From an uncultured Roseburia sp. (lineage in GTDB: Bacteria; Bacillota_A; Clostridia; Lachnospirales; Lachnospiraceae): a stretch of DNA of 23,035 nt. Both the position numbers and the translations under genes were made by a program. The stretch's first letter is position 1, and every line of letters begins with the position of its first letter. Below are positions 1 through 8,042 of this stretch, piece by piece. Below the pieces are notes generated by a model, which was given only the letters and a program-made list of their open reading frames with translations, ran no database searches and was not told the DNA's origin. The stretch covers positions 1-23,035 of the forward strand of contig CAAEAE010000135.1 of assembly GCA_900753715.1 (NCBI GenBank), in the 5' to 3' direction.

Positions 1-104
1 GATTGTGTACTCTTTCATACTGATGTAAATGACTATGCCAAAATACGTCTTTTAATGCGTCCTTTGACGTACTCAAATGCCTCAAACCCGCATAAACACT
101 GGAT
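1..104. other. Unassigned left edge, downstream of lysS
   Basis: This is the sequence just past the lysS stop codon. I recognise no gene in it. On the minus strand the lysS frame stays open for about 23 codons after its TAA before a TAG, but nothing there resembles a known domain. A weak 5-bp stem (TGGAT/ATCCA) spans the lysS stop and has no clear T-tract, so I do not call a terminator. Confidence 0.3.
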
Positions 105-1592
105 TTATTTATCCAAGCTCTTCATTGTCGGGAAGAGTAAAACGTCTCTGATGGCCGGGGAATCTGTCAAAAGCATTACCAGACGGTCGATTCCGTAACC
201 GATTCCACCTGTCGGCGGCATACCGATAGACAGTGCGTTTAAGAAATCCTCGTCTGTATGGTTTGCCTCTTCATCACCGGCTTCAAATGCGGCATCCTGT
301 GCAGCAAAACGCTCTCTCTGGTCTACCGGGTCGTTTAACTCGGAATAAGCGTTACACATTTCCCAGGTGTTGATGAAAAGCTCAAAACGCTCTACCTTCT
401 CCGGATCAGAAGGTTTCTTCTTGGTAAGCGGAGAAATCGCAAGTGGATGGTCCATGACAAATGTCGGCTGAATCAGATTCTTCTCGCAGAACTCCTCGAA
501 GAACAGGTTGATAATATCGCCCTTGGTGTGACGTTCTTCATATGCAACATGATGCTCGTCTGCAAGTGCCTTTGCTGCGGCGTCATCTGCTACGGTATCA
601 AAATCAATTCCGGTATATTTCTTGATGCAGTCGTTCATGGTGATGCGCTCAAACGGCTTGCCAAAGTCAATTTCCATTCCGTTATAAGTAATTACGGAGC
701 TTCCGCAGACGGTCTCTGCCAGGTAGCGGAACATGCTCTCGGTCAGTTCCATCATGCCCTCGTAATCCGTGTATGCCTGATACAGCTCCATCAGGGTAAA
801 TTCCGGGTTGTGGCGGGTGTCGACACCCTCATTACGGAAAACTCGTCCAATTTCATAAACACGCTCAAGACCACCGACAATCAGTCTCTTTAAGTAAAGC
901 TCCAGGGAAATACGAAGCTTTACATCCTCGTTGAGTGCATTGTAATGGGTATCAAACGGTCTTGCTGCTGCTCCGCCCGCATTTGACACTAACATCGGAG
1001 TTTCCACTTCCATAAATCCTCTGTTATCTAAGAAATTACGGATTTCCTTGATAATACGGGAACGTTTTACAAATGTCTCTTTTACTTCCTCGTTCATGAT
1101 AAGATCCACATATCTCTGACGATATCTGGTATCAGTATCGGTCAATCCGTGGAATTTCTCTGGAAGAATCTGTAAGCTCTTGGATAAAAGAGTCACTTCG
1201 GAAGCATGGACAGAAATCTCGCCTGTCTTGGTCTTAAAGACCGTTCCCTTCACGCCGAGGATATCGCCCACGTCAAATTTCTTGAAATCTGCGTATGGCT
1301 CCTCACCGATATTGTCTCTTGCCACATACACCTGAATACGTCCCTTTAAATCCTGGATGTTGCAGAAGGAAGCCTTTCCCATGACACGTTTAAACATCAT
1401 ACGTCCTGCGATAGATACTTCTTTGCCCTCCATCTCGTCAAATTTCTCTTTGATGTCGATGGTATGATTGGTTACATCATATTTGGTAATGACAAACGGA
1501 TCCTTGCCATTTGCCTGCAATTCCTGCAATTTCTCGTAACGAACCTTTAACAACTGGTTGATATCCTGCTGGTTGTTATTCTGCTCTGCCAT
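105..1592 (-). CDS. lysS: Lysyl-tRNA synthetase, class II
   Basis: This cytosolic enzyme charges tRNA-Lys with lysine using ATP. The protein is 495 aa, the usual class II length. An N-terminal OB fold for anticodon binding is visible ([18 protein letters not shown]). The class II catalytic core follows: motif 1 near [15 protein letters not shown], motif 2 in [20 protein letters not shown], and motif 3 in [21 protein letters not shown] chose the ATG at 1592 (MAEQ...) and not the in-frame ATG at 1604, because the bases between them form the ribosome binding site: GGAGG sits 5 nt before the second ATG, and the first ATG lacks one. It is the last gene of the minus-strand housekeeping run, 49 nt after greA, and is probably cotranscribed with it. 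Confidence 0.97.
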   Translation of the reverse strand: MAEQNNNQQDINQLLKVRYEKLQELQANGKDPFVITKYDVTNHTIDIKEKFDEMEGKEVSIAGRMMFKRVMGKASFCNIQDLKGRIQVYVARDNIGEEPYADFKKFDVGDILGVKGTVFKTKTGEISVHASEVTLLSKSLQILPEKFHGLTDTDTRYRQRYVDLIMNEEVKETFVKRSRIIKEIRNFLDNRGFMEVETPMLVSNAGGAAARPFDTHYNALNEDVKLRISLELYLKRLIVGGLERVYEIGRVFRNEGVDTRHNPEFTLMELYQAYTDYEGMMELTESMFRYLAETVCGSSVITYNGMEIDFGKPFERITMNDCIKKYTGIDFDTVADDAAAKALADEHHVAYEERHTKGDIINLFFEEFCEKNLIQPTFVMDHPLAISPLTKKKPSDPEKVERFELFINTWEMCNAYSELNDPVDQRERFAAQDAAFEAGDEEANHTDEDFLNALSIGMPPTGGIGYGIDRLVMLLTDSPAIRDVLLFPTMKSLDK

Positions 1593-1641
1593 GTCTTCCT
1601 CCATTATTCTTTCGTGCAGCCTGCCTGCTGCCGGTCATCTC

Positions 1642-2121
1642 TTAATTTGCTCTGTGAATGGAAAGTATCTTGTACTCCAACTCGCCTGCCTGTGTCTCTA
1701 CGGTAACGGTATCGCCAACCTTTTTGCCAAGGAGTGCCTTGCCAACCGGAGATTCATTGGAAATCTTTCCTTTTAAACTGTTTGCCTCGGTAGAACCTAC
1801 AATTTTGTATTCCAGTTCCTCGTCAAACTCGATGTCTAAAATCTTTACGTTGCATCCGATGCTGACCTTGTCTAAGTCTGCCTCTTCCTCTACAACGACT
1901 TCTGCATTCTTTAAAATCTTCTCTAATTCCTCGATACGTGCTTCGATGTCTCTCTGCTCGTCTTTTGCAGCGTCATACTCTGCATTCTCGGATAAGTCTC
2001 CCTGCTCTCTTGCCTCTTTTATCTTCTGGGAAACCTCTTTTCTTCTTACAACTTTCAGATTCTCTAATTCGTCCTCAAGTTTTTTCAGCCCTTCATACGT
2101 CAGAATATTTTTCTTATCCAT
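1642..2121 (-). CDS. greA: Transcription elongation factor GreA
   Basis: GreA binds the RNA polymerase secondary channel and stimulates cleavage of backtracked transcripts. The 159-aa length is typical. The N-terminal coiled coil (about residues 8-75) carries the conserved acidic-tip region [15 protein letters not shown]. The C-terminal FKBP-like domain has the family pattern [18 protein letters not shown]. It lies 32 nt after the 182-aa unknown gene and just before lysS, an arrangement known from other Clostridia. An AGAAGG-type ribosome binding site precedes the ATG. Nothing is odd about the gene. Confidence 0.97.
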   Translation of the reverse strand: MDKKNILTYEGLKKLEDELENLKVVRRKEVSQKIKEAREQGDLSENAEYDAAKDEQRDIEARIEELEKILKNAEVVVEEEADLDKVSIGCNVKILDIEFDEELEYKIVGSTEANSLKGKISNESPVGKALLGKKVGDTVTVETQAGELEYKILSIHRAN

Positions 2122-2153
2122 TGCCTTCTACCCTTCTTTTATTTATTGTAAAC

Positions 2154-2702
2154 CTACGATTCCGTTCCGTAAAAAGCCTGCTCAAAACGGTCTCTTTGCG
2201 GCACCTTCTTCGCAGTTCTCACTCTCTTAACAATCACAGTATTATAACCGATAGGTACTGCAATGTCAAGATTTTCCGCCATTTCCCAAGGTTTTTTGTG
2301 AATCGGGATATAGGAAATGCCCGCTCCGAATGGATAGCAGCATCCCTGCCATTCAAAATCGAGCACAATCCACCGGTCGGACTCCTGCCCGCTCTTTGCC
2401 CGGCACAACTGCTGTTTTAATTTCTCCTTCGGCTCTGTCACTGTAAGCAGCCCGTTTTCCTCATACATTGTCTCTGTAAATGGCGCAAAATATGCGGGAC
2501 GGTTCGTATATATCTGCAAACAGCGCACAGACTCTGCAATCTGCACTAAAACGCCCGTGACATCCAACGGTTCAAAAATGCCCTCATCCGGCTCCTCATC
2601 TATCACAAGAAGATTTCGCCCCGTCACAGGAATCTGTTTTTCCTGCAATATTCCATCGAAAACAGCGGCAAACTCACAGAGAAACGGATTGGAATATGCC
2701 AT
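2154..2702 (-). CDS. Conserved-looking hypothetical protein in the dusB-greA gap
   Basis: I do not recognise this 182-aa protein. It has no signal peptide and no membrane segment, so it is likely cytosolic. Visible stretches are an acidic N-terminal part (VIDEEPDEGIFEPLDVTG), a central region resembling a small mixed alpha/beta fold, and an aromatic, cysteine-containing segment (DFEWQGCCYPFGAGISYIPI). A good GGGAGAGG ribosome binding site precedes the ATG. It is 24 nt from dusB and 32 nt from greA in the same direction, so it is almost certainly expressed with them. Position alone does not give a function; a role in translation or tRNA biology would be guesswork. Confidence 0.8.
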   Translation of the reverse strand: MAYSNPFLCEFAAVFDGILQEKQIPVTGRNLLVIDEEPDEGIFEPLDVTGVLVQIAESVRCLQIYTNRPAYFAPFTETMYEENGLLTVTEPKEKLKQQLCRAKSGQESDRWIVLDFEWQGCCYPFGAGISYIPIHKKPWEMAENLDIAVPIGYNTVIVKRVRTAKKVPQRDRFEQAFYGTES

Positions 2703-2726
2703 AGCCTCTCCCGGAAAATCTTTTAC

Positions 2727-3707
2727 CTAATTATATGACAGCGCTTCCTCAAATAATGCCTTTAACTGCTCGTAGTTTTCCACCTCATTGATGCGCCCGC
2801 GCAGCTTTGAAGAATTTTTGTATCCGGCGGTATACCATGCCGCGTGCTTGCGGATTTCGCGGATGCCGGTATATTCCCCTTTAAATTCAAGCTGCATTGC
2901 CGCATGGCGCAAAAGCATCTGCGTCACTTCCTCAAACGAAGGTTTTTTCAGTTCCTCGCCCGTCTCAAAATAGTGTAAAATCTGGTGGAACAGCCACGGA
3001 TTTCCCTGCACGCCCCTGCCAATCATAAAGCCGTCACATCCGGTCTCCTCTGCCATTTTTTCAATATCCTTTGCGCAGGTCAAATCCCCGTTTCCGATTA
3101 CCGGAATGGAAACCGCCTCTTTGACCTTGCGTATAATCTCCCAGTCCGCATTGCCCGAATAATACTGTTCTCTCGTGCGCCCATGCACCGCAATGGCTGC
3201 CGCGCCGGATTCCTCTGCGATATGTGCCATTTCCACCGCATTGATATGTTCATCGTCAAATCCCTTGCGGATTTTTACCGTGACAGGCTTTTTTACCGCA
3301 TTTACAGTCTTCTCGATGATTTTGCCTGCAAGAATGGGATTTTTCATGAGCGCCGATCCGTCTCCGTTATTGACCACCTTGGGCACCGGACATCCCATGT
3401 TGATGTCTAAAATGTCAAACGGACGCTCCTCTATCTGATGCGCAATCTGTGCCATAATGTCGGGGTCTGAGCCGAACAACTGAAGCGAAACCGGATGTTC
3501 CCGCTCATCGATGCTTAAAAGCTCTTCTGTATTTTTATTTTTGTAAAGAATCGCCTTGGCACTGACCATCTCCATGCACAGAAGTCCTGCGCCCTGCTCC
3601 TTGCATAAAAGGCGAAATGGCAGGTCTGTGACGCCTGCCATTGGAGCTAATATCAGATTATTTTCAAGTGTTACACTGCCAATCCCAAGTTGTTTGATGA
3701 CACTCAT
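2727..3707 (-). CDS. dusB: tRNA-dihydrouridine synthase B
   Basis: This FMN-dependent TIM-barrel enzyme reduces uridine to dihydrouridine in tRNA with NADPH. The 326-aa protein shows the Dus family signatures in order: LAPMAGVTDLPFR near the N-terminus for flavin binding, DINMGCPVPK with the catalytic Cys at residue 106, VKIRKGFDD, AVHGRTREQYYSG, and the phosphate-binding segments GNGDL and GFMIGRGVQGNPW. The C-terminal helical tRNA-binding part is present (REIRKHAAWYTAGYK). A strong GGAGGGAG ribosome binding site precedes the ATG. It follows coaX by 23 nt; coaX-dusB pairing is common in Firmicutes. Confidence 0.95.
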   Translation of the reverse strand: MSVIKQLGIGSVTLENNLILAPMAGVTDLPFRLLCKEQGAGLLCMEMVSAKAILYKNKNTEELLSIDEREHPVSLQLFGSDPDIMAQIAHQIEERPFDILDINMGCPVPKVVNNGDGSALMKNPILAGKIIEKTVNAVKKPVTVKIRKGFDDEHINAVEMAHIAEESGAAAIAVHGRTREQYYSGNADWEIIRKVKEAVSIPVIGNGDLTCAKDIEKMAEETGCDGFMIGRGVQGNPWLFHQILHYFETGEELKKPSFEEVTQMLLRHAAMQLEFKGEYTGIREIRKHAAWYTAGYKNSSKLRGRINEVENYEQLKALFEEALSYN

Positions 3708-3730
3708 CGTTCTCCCTCCGCCGTAAAAGC

Positions 3731-4519
3731 TTATCTGATTTTTCCACTCTTACGGTTCTGCTTCTTATAAATCAGGTTCATGCCCTTTAAGGTCAGATTT
3801 GGGTCGTAGACATCTATTACATCCGTCTCATTTGCAATAATTCTGCCAAGTCCACCTGTCGCAACAACCTTTACTTCTCCGAGGTTTGCCTCCTTTATCA
3901 TATGCTTTACTATGTATTCGGTCTGTCCAATCTGTCCGTAAACAAGCCCCGCCTGCATACTTGAGATAGTTTCCTTTGCCAGAATGCTGTCCGGTTTTAT
4001 AATTTCAATCTCCGGAAGCTTTGCTGCATCTTCCCAGAGCGCCTTCGCCGAAATACGGATACCCGGAGCTGTCACACCGGAAAGGAAGGAACCATCCTTG
4101 TCAACCAGGTCATAGGTCGTTGCCGTTCCAAAATCAAGCACCAATACCGGTCCGCCATAGATTCCGTAAGCCGCTGCCGCATCCACAATCCGGTCTGCAC
4201 CAATCTGACGCGGGTTCTCGGTTACCACGCGGATTCCGGTCTTTGTTCCCGGCTCAACGATAATTGGCGTGATTCCTAAATATTTTACCACAGCGCCCTC
4301 TAAAGAATGCATCACGTTTGGCACAACCGAAGCGATGATTGCATCCTCAATCTGCGTATGGTTAATTTCATTCTGCTCTAAAAGGTTAATTAAAAGCATT
4401 CCATACTCATCCGATGTCCGCGGCATCTTCGTCGTCATACGAAAAGTTGCTGCGACTTCATCTCCGTCAAACACGCCCACCGTAATATTTGTATTTCCAA
4501 CGTCAATTGTAATAATCAT
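3731..4519 (-). CDS. coaX: Type III pantothenate kinase
   Basis: CoaX phosphorylates pantothenate, the first step of coenzyme A synthesis. It is a 262-aa ASKHA-fold protein of normal family length. Seen are the N-terminal phosphate loop [15 protein letters not shown] (Asp6), the GADRIVDA motif (residues 107-114) and [12 protein letters not shown] (residues 129-140) with the conserved Asp and Thr. Type III kinases resist feedback by CoA, a family property and not something visible here. It follows the DUF6145-like gene by 36 nt. The ribosome binding site is only moderate, so translation may rely partly on upstream genes. Confidence 0.95.
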   Translation of the reverse strand: MIITIDVGNTNITVGVFDGDEVAATFRMTTKMPRTSDEYGMLLINLLEQNEINHTQIEDAIIASVVPNVMHSLEGAVVKYLGITPIIVEPGTKTGIRVVTENPRQIGADRIVDAAAAYGIYGGPVLVLDFGTATTYDLVDKDGSFLSGVTAPGIRISAKALWEDAAKLPEIEIIKPDSILAKETISSMQAGLVYGQIGQTEYIVKHMIKEANLGEVKVVATGGLGRIIANETDVIDVYDPNLTLKGMNLIYKKQNRKSGKIR

Positions 4520-4555
4520 ATTTTACCAACCATTTCCTTTCCCGCACGAAAGACA

Positions 4556-4885
4556 TTAATCTTCGTCGTCAAGTCTTCCGTAAATTACCTTATAGTACAT
4601 TTCAAGGGAACGAAGCAACTCTTCCTTTGTGCGCTGCAGTTCCCTGATTTTTAAGCCGCAGCCAATCTCATCATACAGCAAATCGCCCTCATCACAGGAA
4701 GTCCGAAATTCCAGCGTTCCGTCTTCATCAAACACCAGTTCAAAGATTCCGCCGATATCTTCCGTAAACAATACGCACATGATTTTCAGCTCATCCTTAA
4801 TCTGCTGGGGCATCCCCTTGAAATTCTGGTTTAAATAAAATTTTTTATTGTAAGCACTTGCTCCGCAAAGTACAACTTCTTCCAT
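4556..4885 (-). CDS. Small acidic protein, DUF6145-like
   Basis: This is a 109-aa acidic, soluble protein with no signal peptide or membrane helix. From memory its pattern (QQIKDELKIMCVLFTEDIGG, FDEDGTLEF, DEIGCGLKIRELQRTKEEL) resembles the DUF6145 family seen in Lachnospiraceae; I could not run a profile search. A predicted C-terminal helix covers about residues 75-103. It sits between birA and coaX (24 nt and 36 nt gaps) with a GGAGAG ribosome binding site. No enzymatic motif is visible and its function is unknown. Confidence 0.75.
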   Translation of the reverse strand: MEEVVLCGASAYNKKFYLNQNFKGMPQQIKDELKIMCVLFTEDIGGIFELVFDEDGTLEFRTSCDEGDLLYDEIGCGLKIRELQRTKEELLRSLEMYYKVIYGRLDDED

Positions 4886-4909
4886 TATCTGGGTCTCTCC
4901 ATTTCACAC

Positions 4910-5887
4910 TTAGATATATCCGTAGATTCCCCGCACCGATACCTCACCGGAGGAAACCATCTGATTTCCTTCCTCCGTTTTTACAATAAGTTCTCCCCTG
5001 TTCGTAATTCCTTCTGCCACACCCTCAAACGGCTCTTTCGGGTCAAGCACCCGGACTTTTTTCCCGCTGTTTGCAAGGCTTTCATCATATTCCCGCATAA
5101 GTCCGCTTAAATCTTCCGTCTCAAGGAACACTGCATAGTAGTGCTCAAAATGTTCAAGCACCTTTTCAATCAGGGCAGCCCGGTTATGGCGGACGCCCGT
5201 CTCAAGGTAGAGCGATGTCGCAACATCTGCTATGTCCTCCGGAAATGCGGAATTGTTTACGTTGATTCCCACTCCCACCACAATATGGTTAATATAATCG
5301 AACTGCGCACTCATCTCTGTAAGTATTCCGCAGACCTTTTTGCCATTCATCACGATATCATTTGGCCACTTGATGCCAGCCTTACGTCCGGTGCAGTCCT
5401 CAATCGCAGCATTTACCGCAAGTGCGGCTACAAGTGTAATCATTGATGCATTGTTTGGATTTATCTGGGGTTTGAGCACCCATGTCATAAAAACCGCTTC
5501 TCCCGGCGGCGACTGCCAGGCGCGTCCACGCCTGCCTCTTCCGTTTTCCTGCTGTTCTGCGACAACTAAGGTTCCTCCGGGGTGTCCCTCCTCCGCCAGC
5601 TTCTTTGCCTTGATATTGGTAGAGTCAATAGTGTCAAAATAATAGGTTTCAGCACCCATCCAGTCTGTTTTGCGGATGCTGTTTAATTCCATCTCACACA
5701 GTTTGTCCGGAACTGCGGTCAGGCGGTAGCCCTTGTTCTGCACCGCCTCAATCTCATATCCTGCTTCCTTTAGCTGATTGACCGCCTTCCACACCGCCGT
5801 CCGCGATACACCGAAGCGTTCACACAGCTCCTGCCCGGAGATATATCCCTCTGCCTCCCGCAGCAGGGTCAGTAATTTGGTCTTCAT
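4910..5887 (-). CDS. birA: Bifunctional biotin-protein ligase / biotin repressor
   Basis: BirA attaches biotin to acceptor carboxylase subunits and, in two-domain forms, represses biotin genes. The 325-aa protein has an N-terminal winged helix (residues 1-60, ISGQELCERFGVSRTAVWKA). The catalytic domain has GRGRRGRAW (116-124) for biotinyl-AMP binding, KWPNDIVMNGKKVCGIL (173-189) and VVGVGINVN. A C-terminal SH3-like cap ends the protein. Because the DNA-binding domain is present, repressor activity is likely, but no operator is evident in this window. Its ribosome binding site (AGGAGA) lies within the last codons of argF, 4 nt away, so the two genes are probably translationally coupled. Confidence 0.94.
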   Translation of the reverse strand: MKTKLLTLLREAEGYISGQELCERFGVSRTAVWKAVNQLKEAGYEIEAVQNKGYRLTAVPDKLCEMELNSIRKTDWMGAETYYFDTIDSTNIKAKKLAEEGHPGGTLVVAEQQENGRGRRGRAWQSPPGEAVFMTWVLKPQINPNNASMITLVAALAVNAAIEDCTGRKAGIKWPNDIVMNGKKVCGILTEMSAQFDYINHIVVGVGINVNNSAFPEDIADVATSLYLETGVRHNRAALIEKVLEHFEHYYAVFLETEDLSGLMREYDESLANSGKKVRVLDPKEPFEGVAEGITNRGELIVKTEEGNQMVSSGEVSVRGIYGYI

Positions 5888-5891
5888 GTAA

Positions 5892-6881
5892 TTAGTCTCC
5901 TAATGTTGCAAGCATCACAGCCTTGATGGTATGCATCCGGTTTTCTGCCTCGTCAAACACAACAGACTGTGCACTCTCAAATACTTCGTCGGTCACTTCA
6001 AGCTCGCTGTAACCAAACTTCTCATATACTTCTCTGCCAATCTTGGTCTTTAAATCATGGAATGCCGGCAGACAGTGCATAAATATGGCTTCCGGCTTTG
6101 CATTCTGCATCACGGTGCTGTTGACCTGATAAGGCATCAAATCCTTTAAGCGCTCTGCCCAGATTTCATCCGGCTCTCCCATGGATACCCAGACATCCGT
6201 ATAAATAACGTCCGCATCCTTGGTTCCGGCTTTTACATCTTCGGCAAATGTAAGTGTTGCGCCGGTCTCTTTTGCAACATCCTCGCAGTATGCAATCAGT
6301 TTTTCATCCGGGAAATATTTTTTCGATGTGCACGCAACAAAATCCATTCCAAGCTTTGCGCAGGTTACCATCAGGGAATTTCCCATATTATAGCGGGCAT
6401 CGCCCATGTATACAAGACGGATTCCCTTTAATCTGCCAAAATGCTCTTTGATGGTAAGCATATCTGCTAACATCTGTGTCGGATGAAACTCATTCGTCAG
6501 TCCGTTCCAGACCGGAACGCCTGCATATTTTGCCAGTTCCTCCACAATATCCTGTCCAAATCCACGGTATTCGATTCCGTCAAACATCCTTCCCAATACG
6601 CGTGCCGTATCCGGAATGCTTTCTTTTTTGCCAATCTGAGAACCTGACGGGTCTAAATATGTAACGTGCATGCCAAGGTCATAGGCTGCTACTTCAAAGG
6701 AGCAGCGTGTTCTGGTGCTGGTTTTTTCAAAAATAAGTGCAATGTTTTTGCCAATCAGACTGTTGTGCAGAATCCCTTTCTTTTTCTTCTCTTTGAGTTC
6801 TGATGCCAGATCAACAAGATACAAAATTTCTTCCGGTGTGTAGTCCATTAATTTTAAAAAACTGCGTCCCTTTAAATTCAT
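5892..6881 (-). CDS. argF: Ornithine carbamoyltransferase
   Basis: This enzyme makes citrulline from ornithine and carbamoyl phosphate. The 329-aa protein has the carbamoyl-phosphate motif STRTR (55-59), HPTQ (133-136), the ornithine-binding SMG segment inside [11 protein letters not shown] (229-239), and HCLP (269-272) with the catalytic Cys. The central [12 protein letters not shown] style resembles ArcB-type enzymes; direction in vivo cannot be read from the sequence, and no arcA or arcC is nearby. An AGAGGAG ribosome binding site precedes the ATG. No promoter fits in the 36 nt between the upstream hairpin and the start, so transcription may begin in or before the end of the SPFH gene. Confidence 0.95.
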   Translation of the reverse strand: MNLKGRSFLKLMDYTPEEILYLVDLASELKEKKKKGILHNSLIGKNIALIFEKTSTRTRCSFEVAAYDLGMHVTYLDPSGSQIGKKESIPDTARVLGRMFDGIEYRGFGQDIVEELAKYAGVPVWNGLTNEFHPTQMLADMLTIKEHFGRLKGIRLVYMGDARYNMGNSLMVTCAKLGMDFVACTSKKYFPDEKLIAYCEDVAKETGATLTFAEDVKAGTKDADVIYTDVWVSMGEPDEIWAERLKDLMPYQVNSTVMQNAKPEAIFMHCLPAFHDLKTKIGREVYEKFGYSELEVTDEVFESAQSVVFDEAENRMHTIKAVMLATLGD

Positions 6882-6917
6882 CGTTTCTGCTCCTCTCGTT
6901 TTTGCATCCTAGTTAAT

Positions 6918-6943
6918 CGGGCTATCATTTTCATGATAGCCCG
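6918..6943 (-). terminator. Perfect 11-bp hairpin between the SPFH gene and argF
   Basis: The arms CGGGCTATCAT and ATGATAGCCCG pair perfectly around a 4-nt loop. It lies 21 nt past the SPFH stop and 36 nt before argF. On the minus strand it is followed by GATTAACT and not a T-tract, so it is a weak or partial intrinsic terminator at best. It may instead stabilise the 3' end of the SPFH mRNA or allow read-through into argF. Confidence 0.5.
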
Positions 6944-6964
6944 CATTTGATATAACCTGTACTA

Positions 6965-7906
6965 TTAATTCTTCTCCGGTACTGCTACTTCTGTCACAGC
7001 CTTGGCAAGTCCTGCCAGTCCCTGAATCTCGGATGGAATGATAATCTTTGTTGCCTTTCCGTCCGCTGCCTTTGCAAACGCCTCAAGGCTCTTAAGCTGG
7101 ATGACACTGGCATCCGGTGCAGCTTCTTTTAACATCCGGAGTCCGTCTGCATTTGCCTGCTGAATCTTTAAGATAGCCTCAGCCTGACCTTCTGCCTCGC
7201 GGATGGTTGCTTCCTTCTTTGCCTCTGCACGTAAGATTGCTGCCTGCTTCTCTGCCTCTGCATCAAGAATTGCAGATTCCTTTTTACCTTCTGCCACAAG
7301 GACGGTGGATTTCTTCTCACCTTCCGCACGAAGGATTGCCTCACGGCGCTCACGCTCTGCCTTCATCTGTTTCTCCATGGCATCCTGGATTGCTGCCGGA
7401 GGAATGATGTTCTTTAATTCCACACGGTTTACTTTGATTCCCCATGGGTCTGTTGCAACATCAAGTGTTGCACGCATCTGTGTATTGATGGTCTCTCTTG
7501 AAGTCAGTGTCTCATCTAACTCCAAATCACCGATGATATTACGAAGTGTTGTTGCCGTCAGATTCTCAATCGCCATAATCGGATTCTCTACGCCGTATGC
7601 GTACAGCTTCGGATCGGTAATCTGAAAATAAACAACCGTATCAATCTGCATCGTAACGTTATCCTTGGTGATAACCGGCTGCGGTGGGAAATCCACAACC
7701 TGCTCTTTTAAGGTGACTTTTCTTGCTACGCGGTCAATAAACGGTGCCTTGAGATGAATACCAACCGGCCAGGTTGTAAGATATGCACCCAAACGCTCTA
7801 CAACCGCTGCATTTGCCTGCGGTACAATTTTAATACAGGACACCAGAATTGCCAAAATTACAATTATCAGCACGATAAATGCTATCACAACTCCACCACT
7901 TTCCAT
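6965..7906 (-). CDS. SPFH/band-7 (stomatin-like, QmcA-type) membrane protein
   Basis: SPFH proteins form large membrane-anchored ring or cage assemblies linked to membrane microdomains and protease control. This 313-aa protein has one N-terminal membrane helix (about residues 5-25). The PHB domain follows (RLGAYLTTWPVGIHLKAPF, ENPIMAIENLTATTLRNIIG, NRVELKNIIPP). A long Ala/Glu/Lys-rich coiled coil spans about residues 175-250 with repeated AEGKK/AEAEK/AEAKK units, before a short C-terminal segment. A GGAGG ribosome binding site lies about 10 nt before the ATG. No nfeD partner gene is adjacent, unlike many bacterial SPFH loci. It appears monocistronic from its own promoter, possibly reading into argF. 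Confidence 0.9.
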   Translation of the reverse strand: MESGGVVIAFIVLIIVILAILVSCIKIVPQANAAVVERLGAYLTTWPVGIHLKAPFIDRVARKVTLKEQVVDFPPQPVITKDNVTMQIDTVVYFQITDPKLYAYGVENPIMAIENLTATTLRNIIGDLELDETLTSRETINTQMRATLDVATDPWGIKVNRVELKNIIPPAAIQDAMEKQMKAERERREAILRAEGEKKSTVLVAEGKKESAILDAEAEKQAAILRAEAKKEATIREAEGQAEAILKIQQANADGLRMLKEAAPDASVIQLKSLEAFAKAADGKATKIIIPSEIQGLAGLAKAVTEVAVPEKN

Positions 7907-7945
7907 GTTCTAAATACCTCCGTTTTACAATTTTTGCTAATATCC

Positions 7946-7974
7946 ATATTACTATATCTCATAGCAGATTACAA
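7946..7974 (-). promoter_or_regulatory. Predicted sigma-A promoter of the SPFH gene
   Basis: On the minus strand TTGTAA (-35, 7969-7974) and TAATAT (-10, 7946-7951) are separated by 17 nt. The site is immediately downstream of the terminator of the preceding hydrolase gene and 40 nt before the SPFH ATG. Confidence 0.55.
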
Positions 7975-7975
7975 C

Positions 7976-8023
7976 AAAAAAAGACTGTCACACCAACGAA
8001 TTTTCTCCGCCAGCATGACAGTC
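7976..8023 (-). terminator. Intrinsic terminator of the cell-wall hydrolase gene
   Basis: On the minus strand the arms GACTGTCA and TGACAGTC close a long loop that contains further partial pairing, and a run of seven Ts follows. It lies 19 nt past the stop of the SleB-type hydrolase gene. Confidence 0.85.
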
Positions 8024-8042
8024 CTAGGATTCCATCTTTTAT

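Noticed and set aside
1658..2420. Long plus-strand open frames opposite greA and the 182-aa gene
   Set aside because: They are Ser/Phe/Leu-rich antisense shadows of real minus-strand genes, with no ribosome binding sites and no family pattern.
6882..6964. Possible riboswitch or T-box before argF
   Set aside because: Only a single short hairpin fits in 83 bases; no T-box or known riboswitch core is visible.
7168..7353. Arg/Gln-rich minus-strand frame within the SPFH gene
   Set aside because: It is the shifted frame of the coiled-coil repeat codons and starts inside a well-supported gene.
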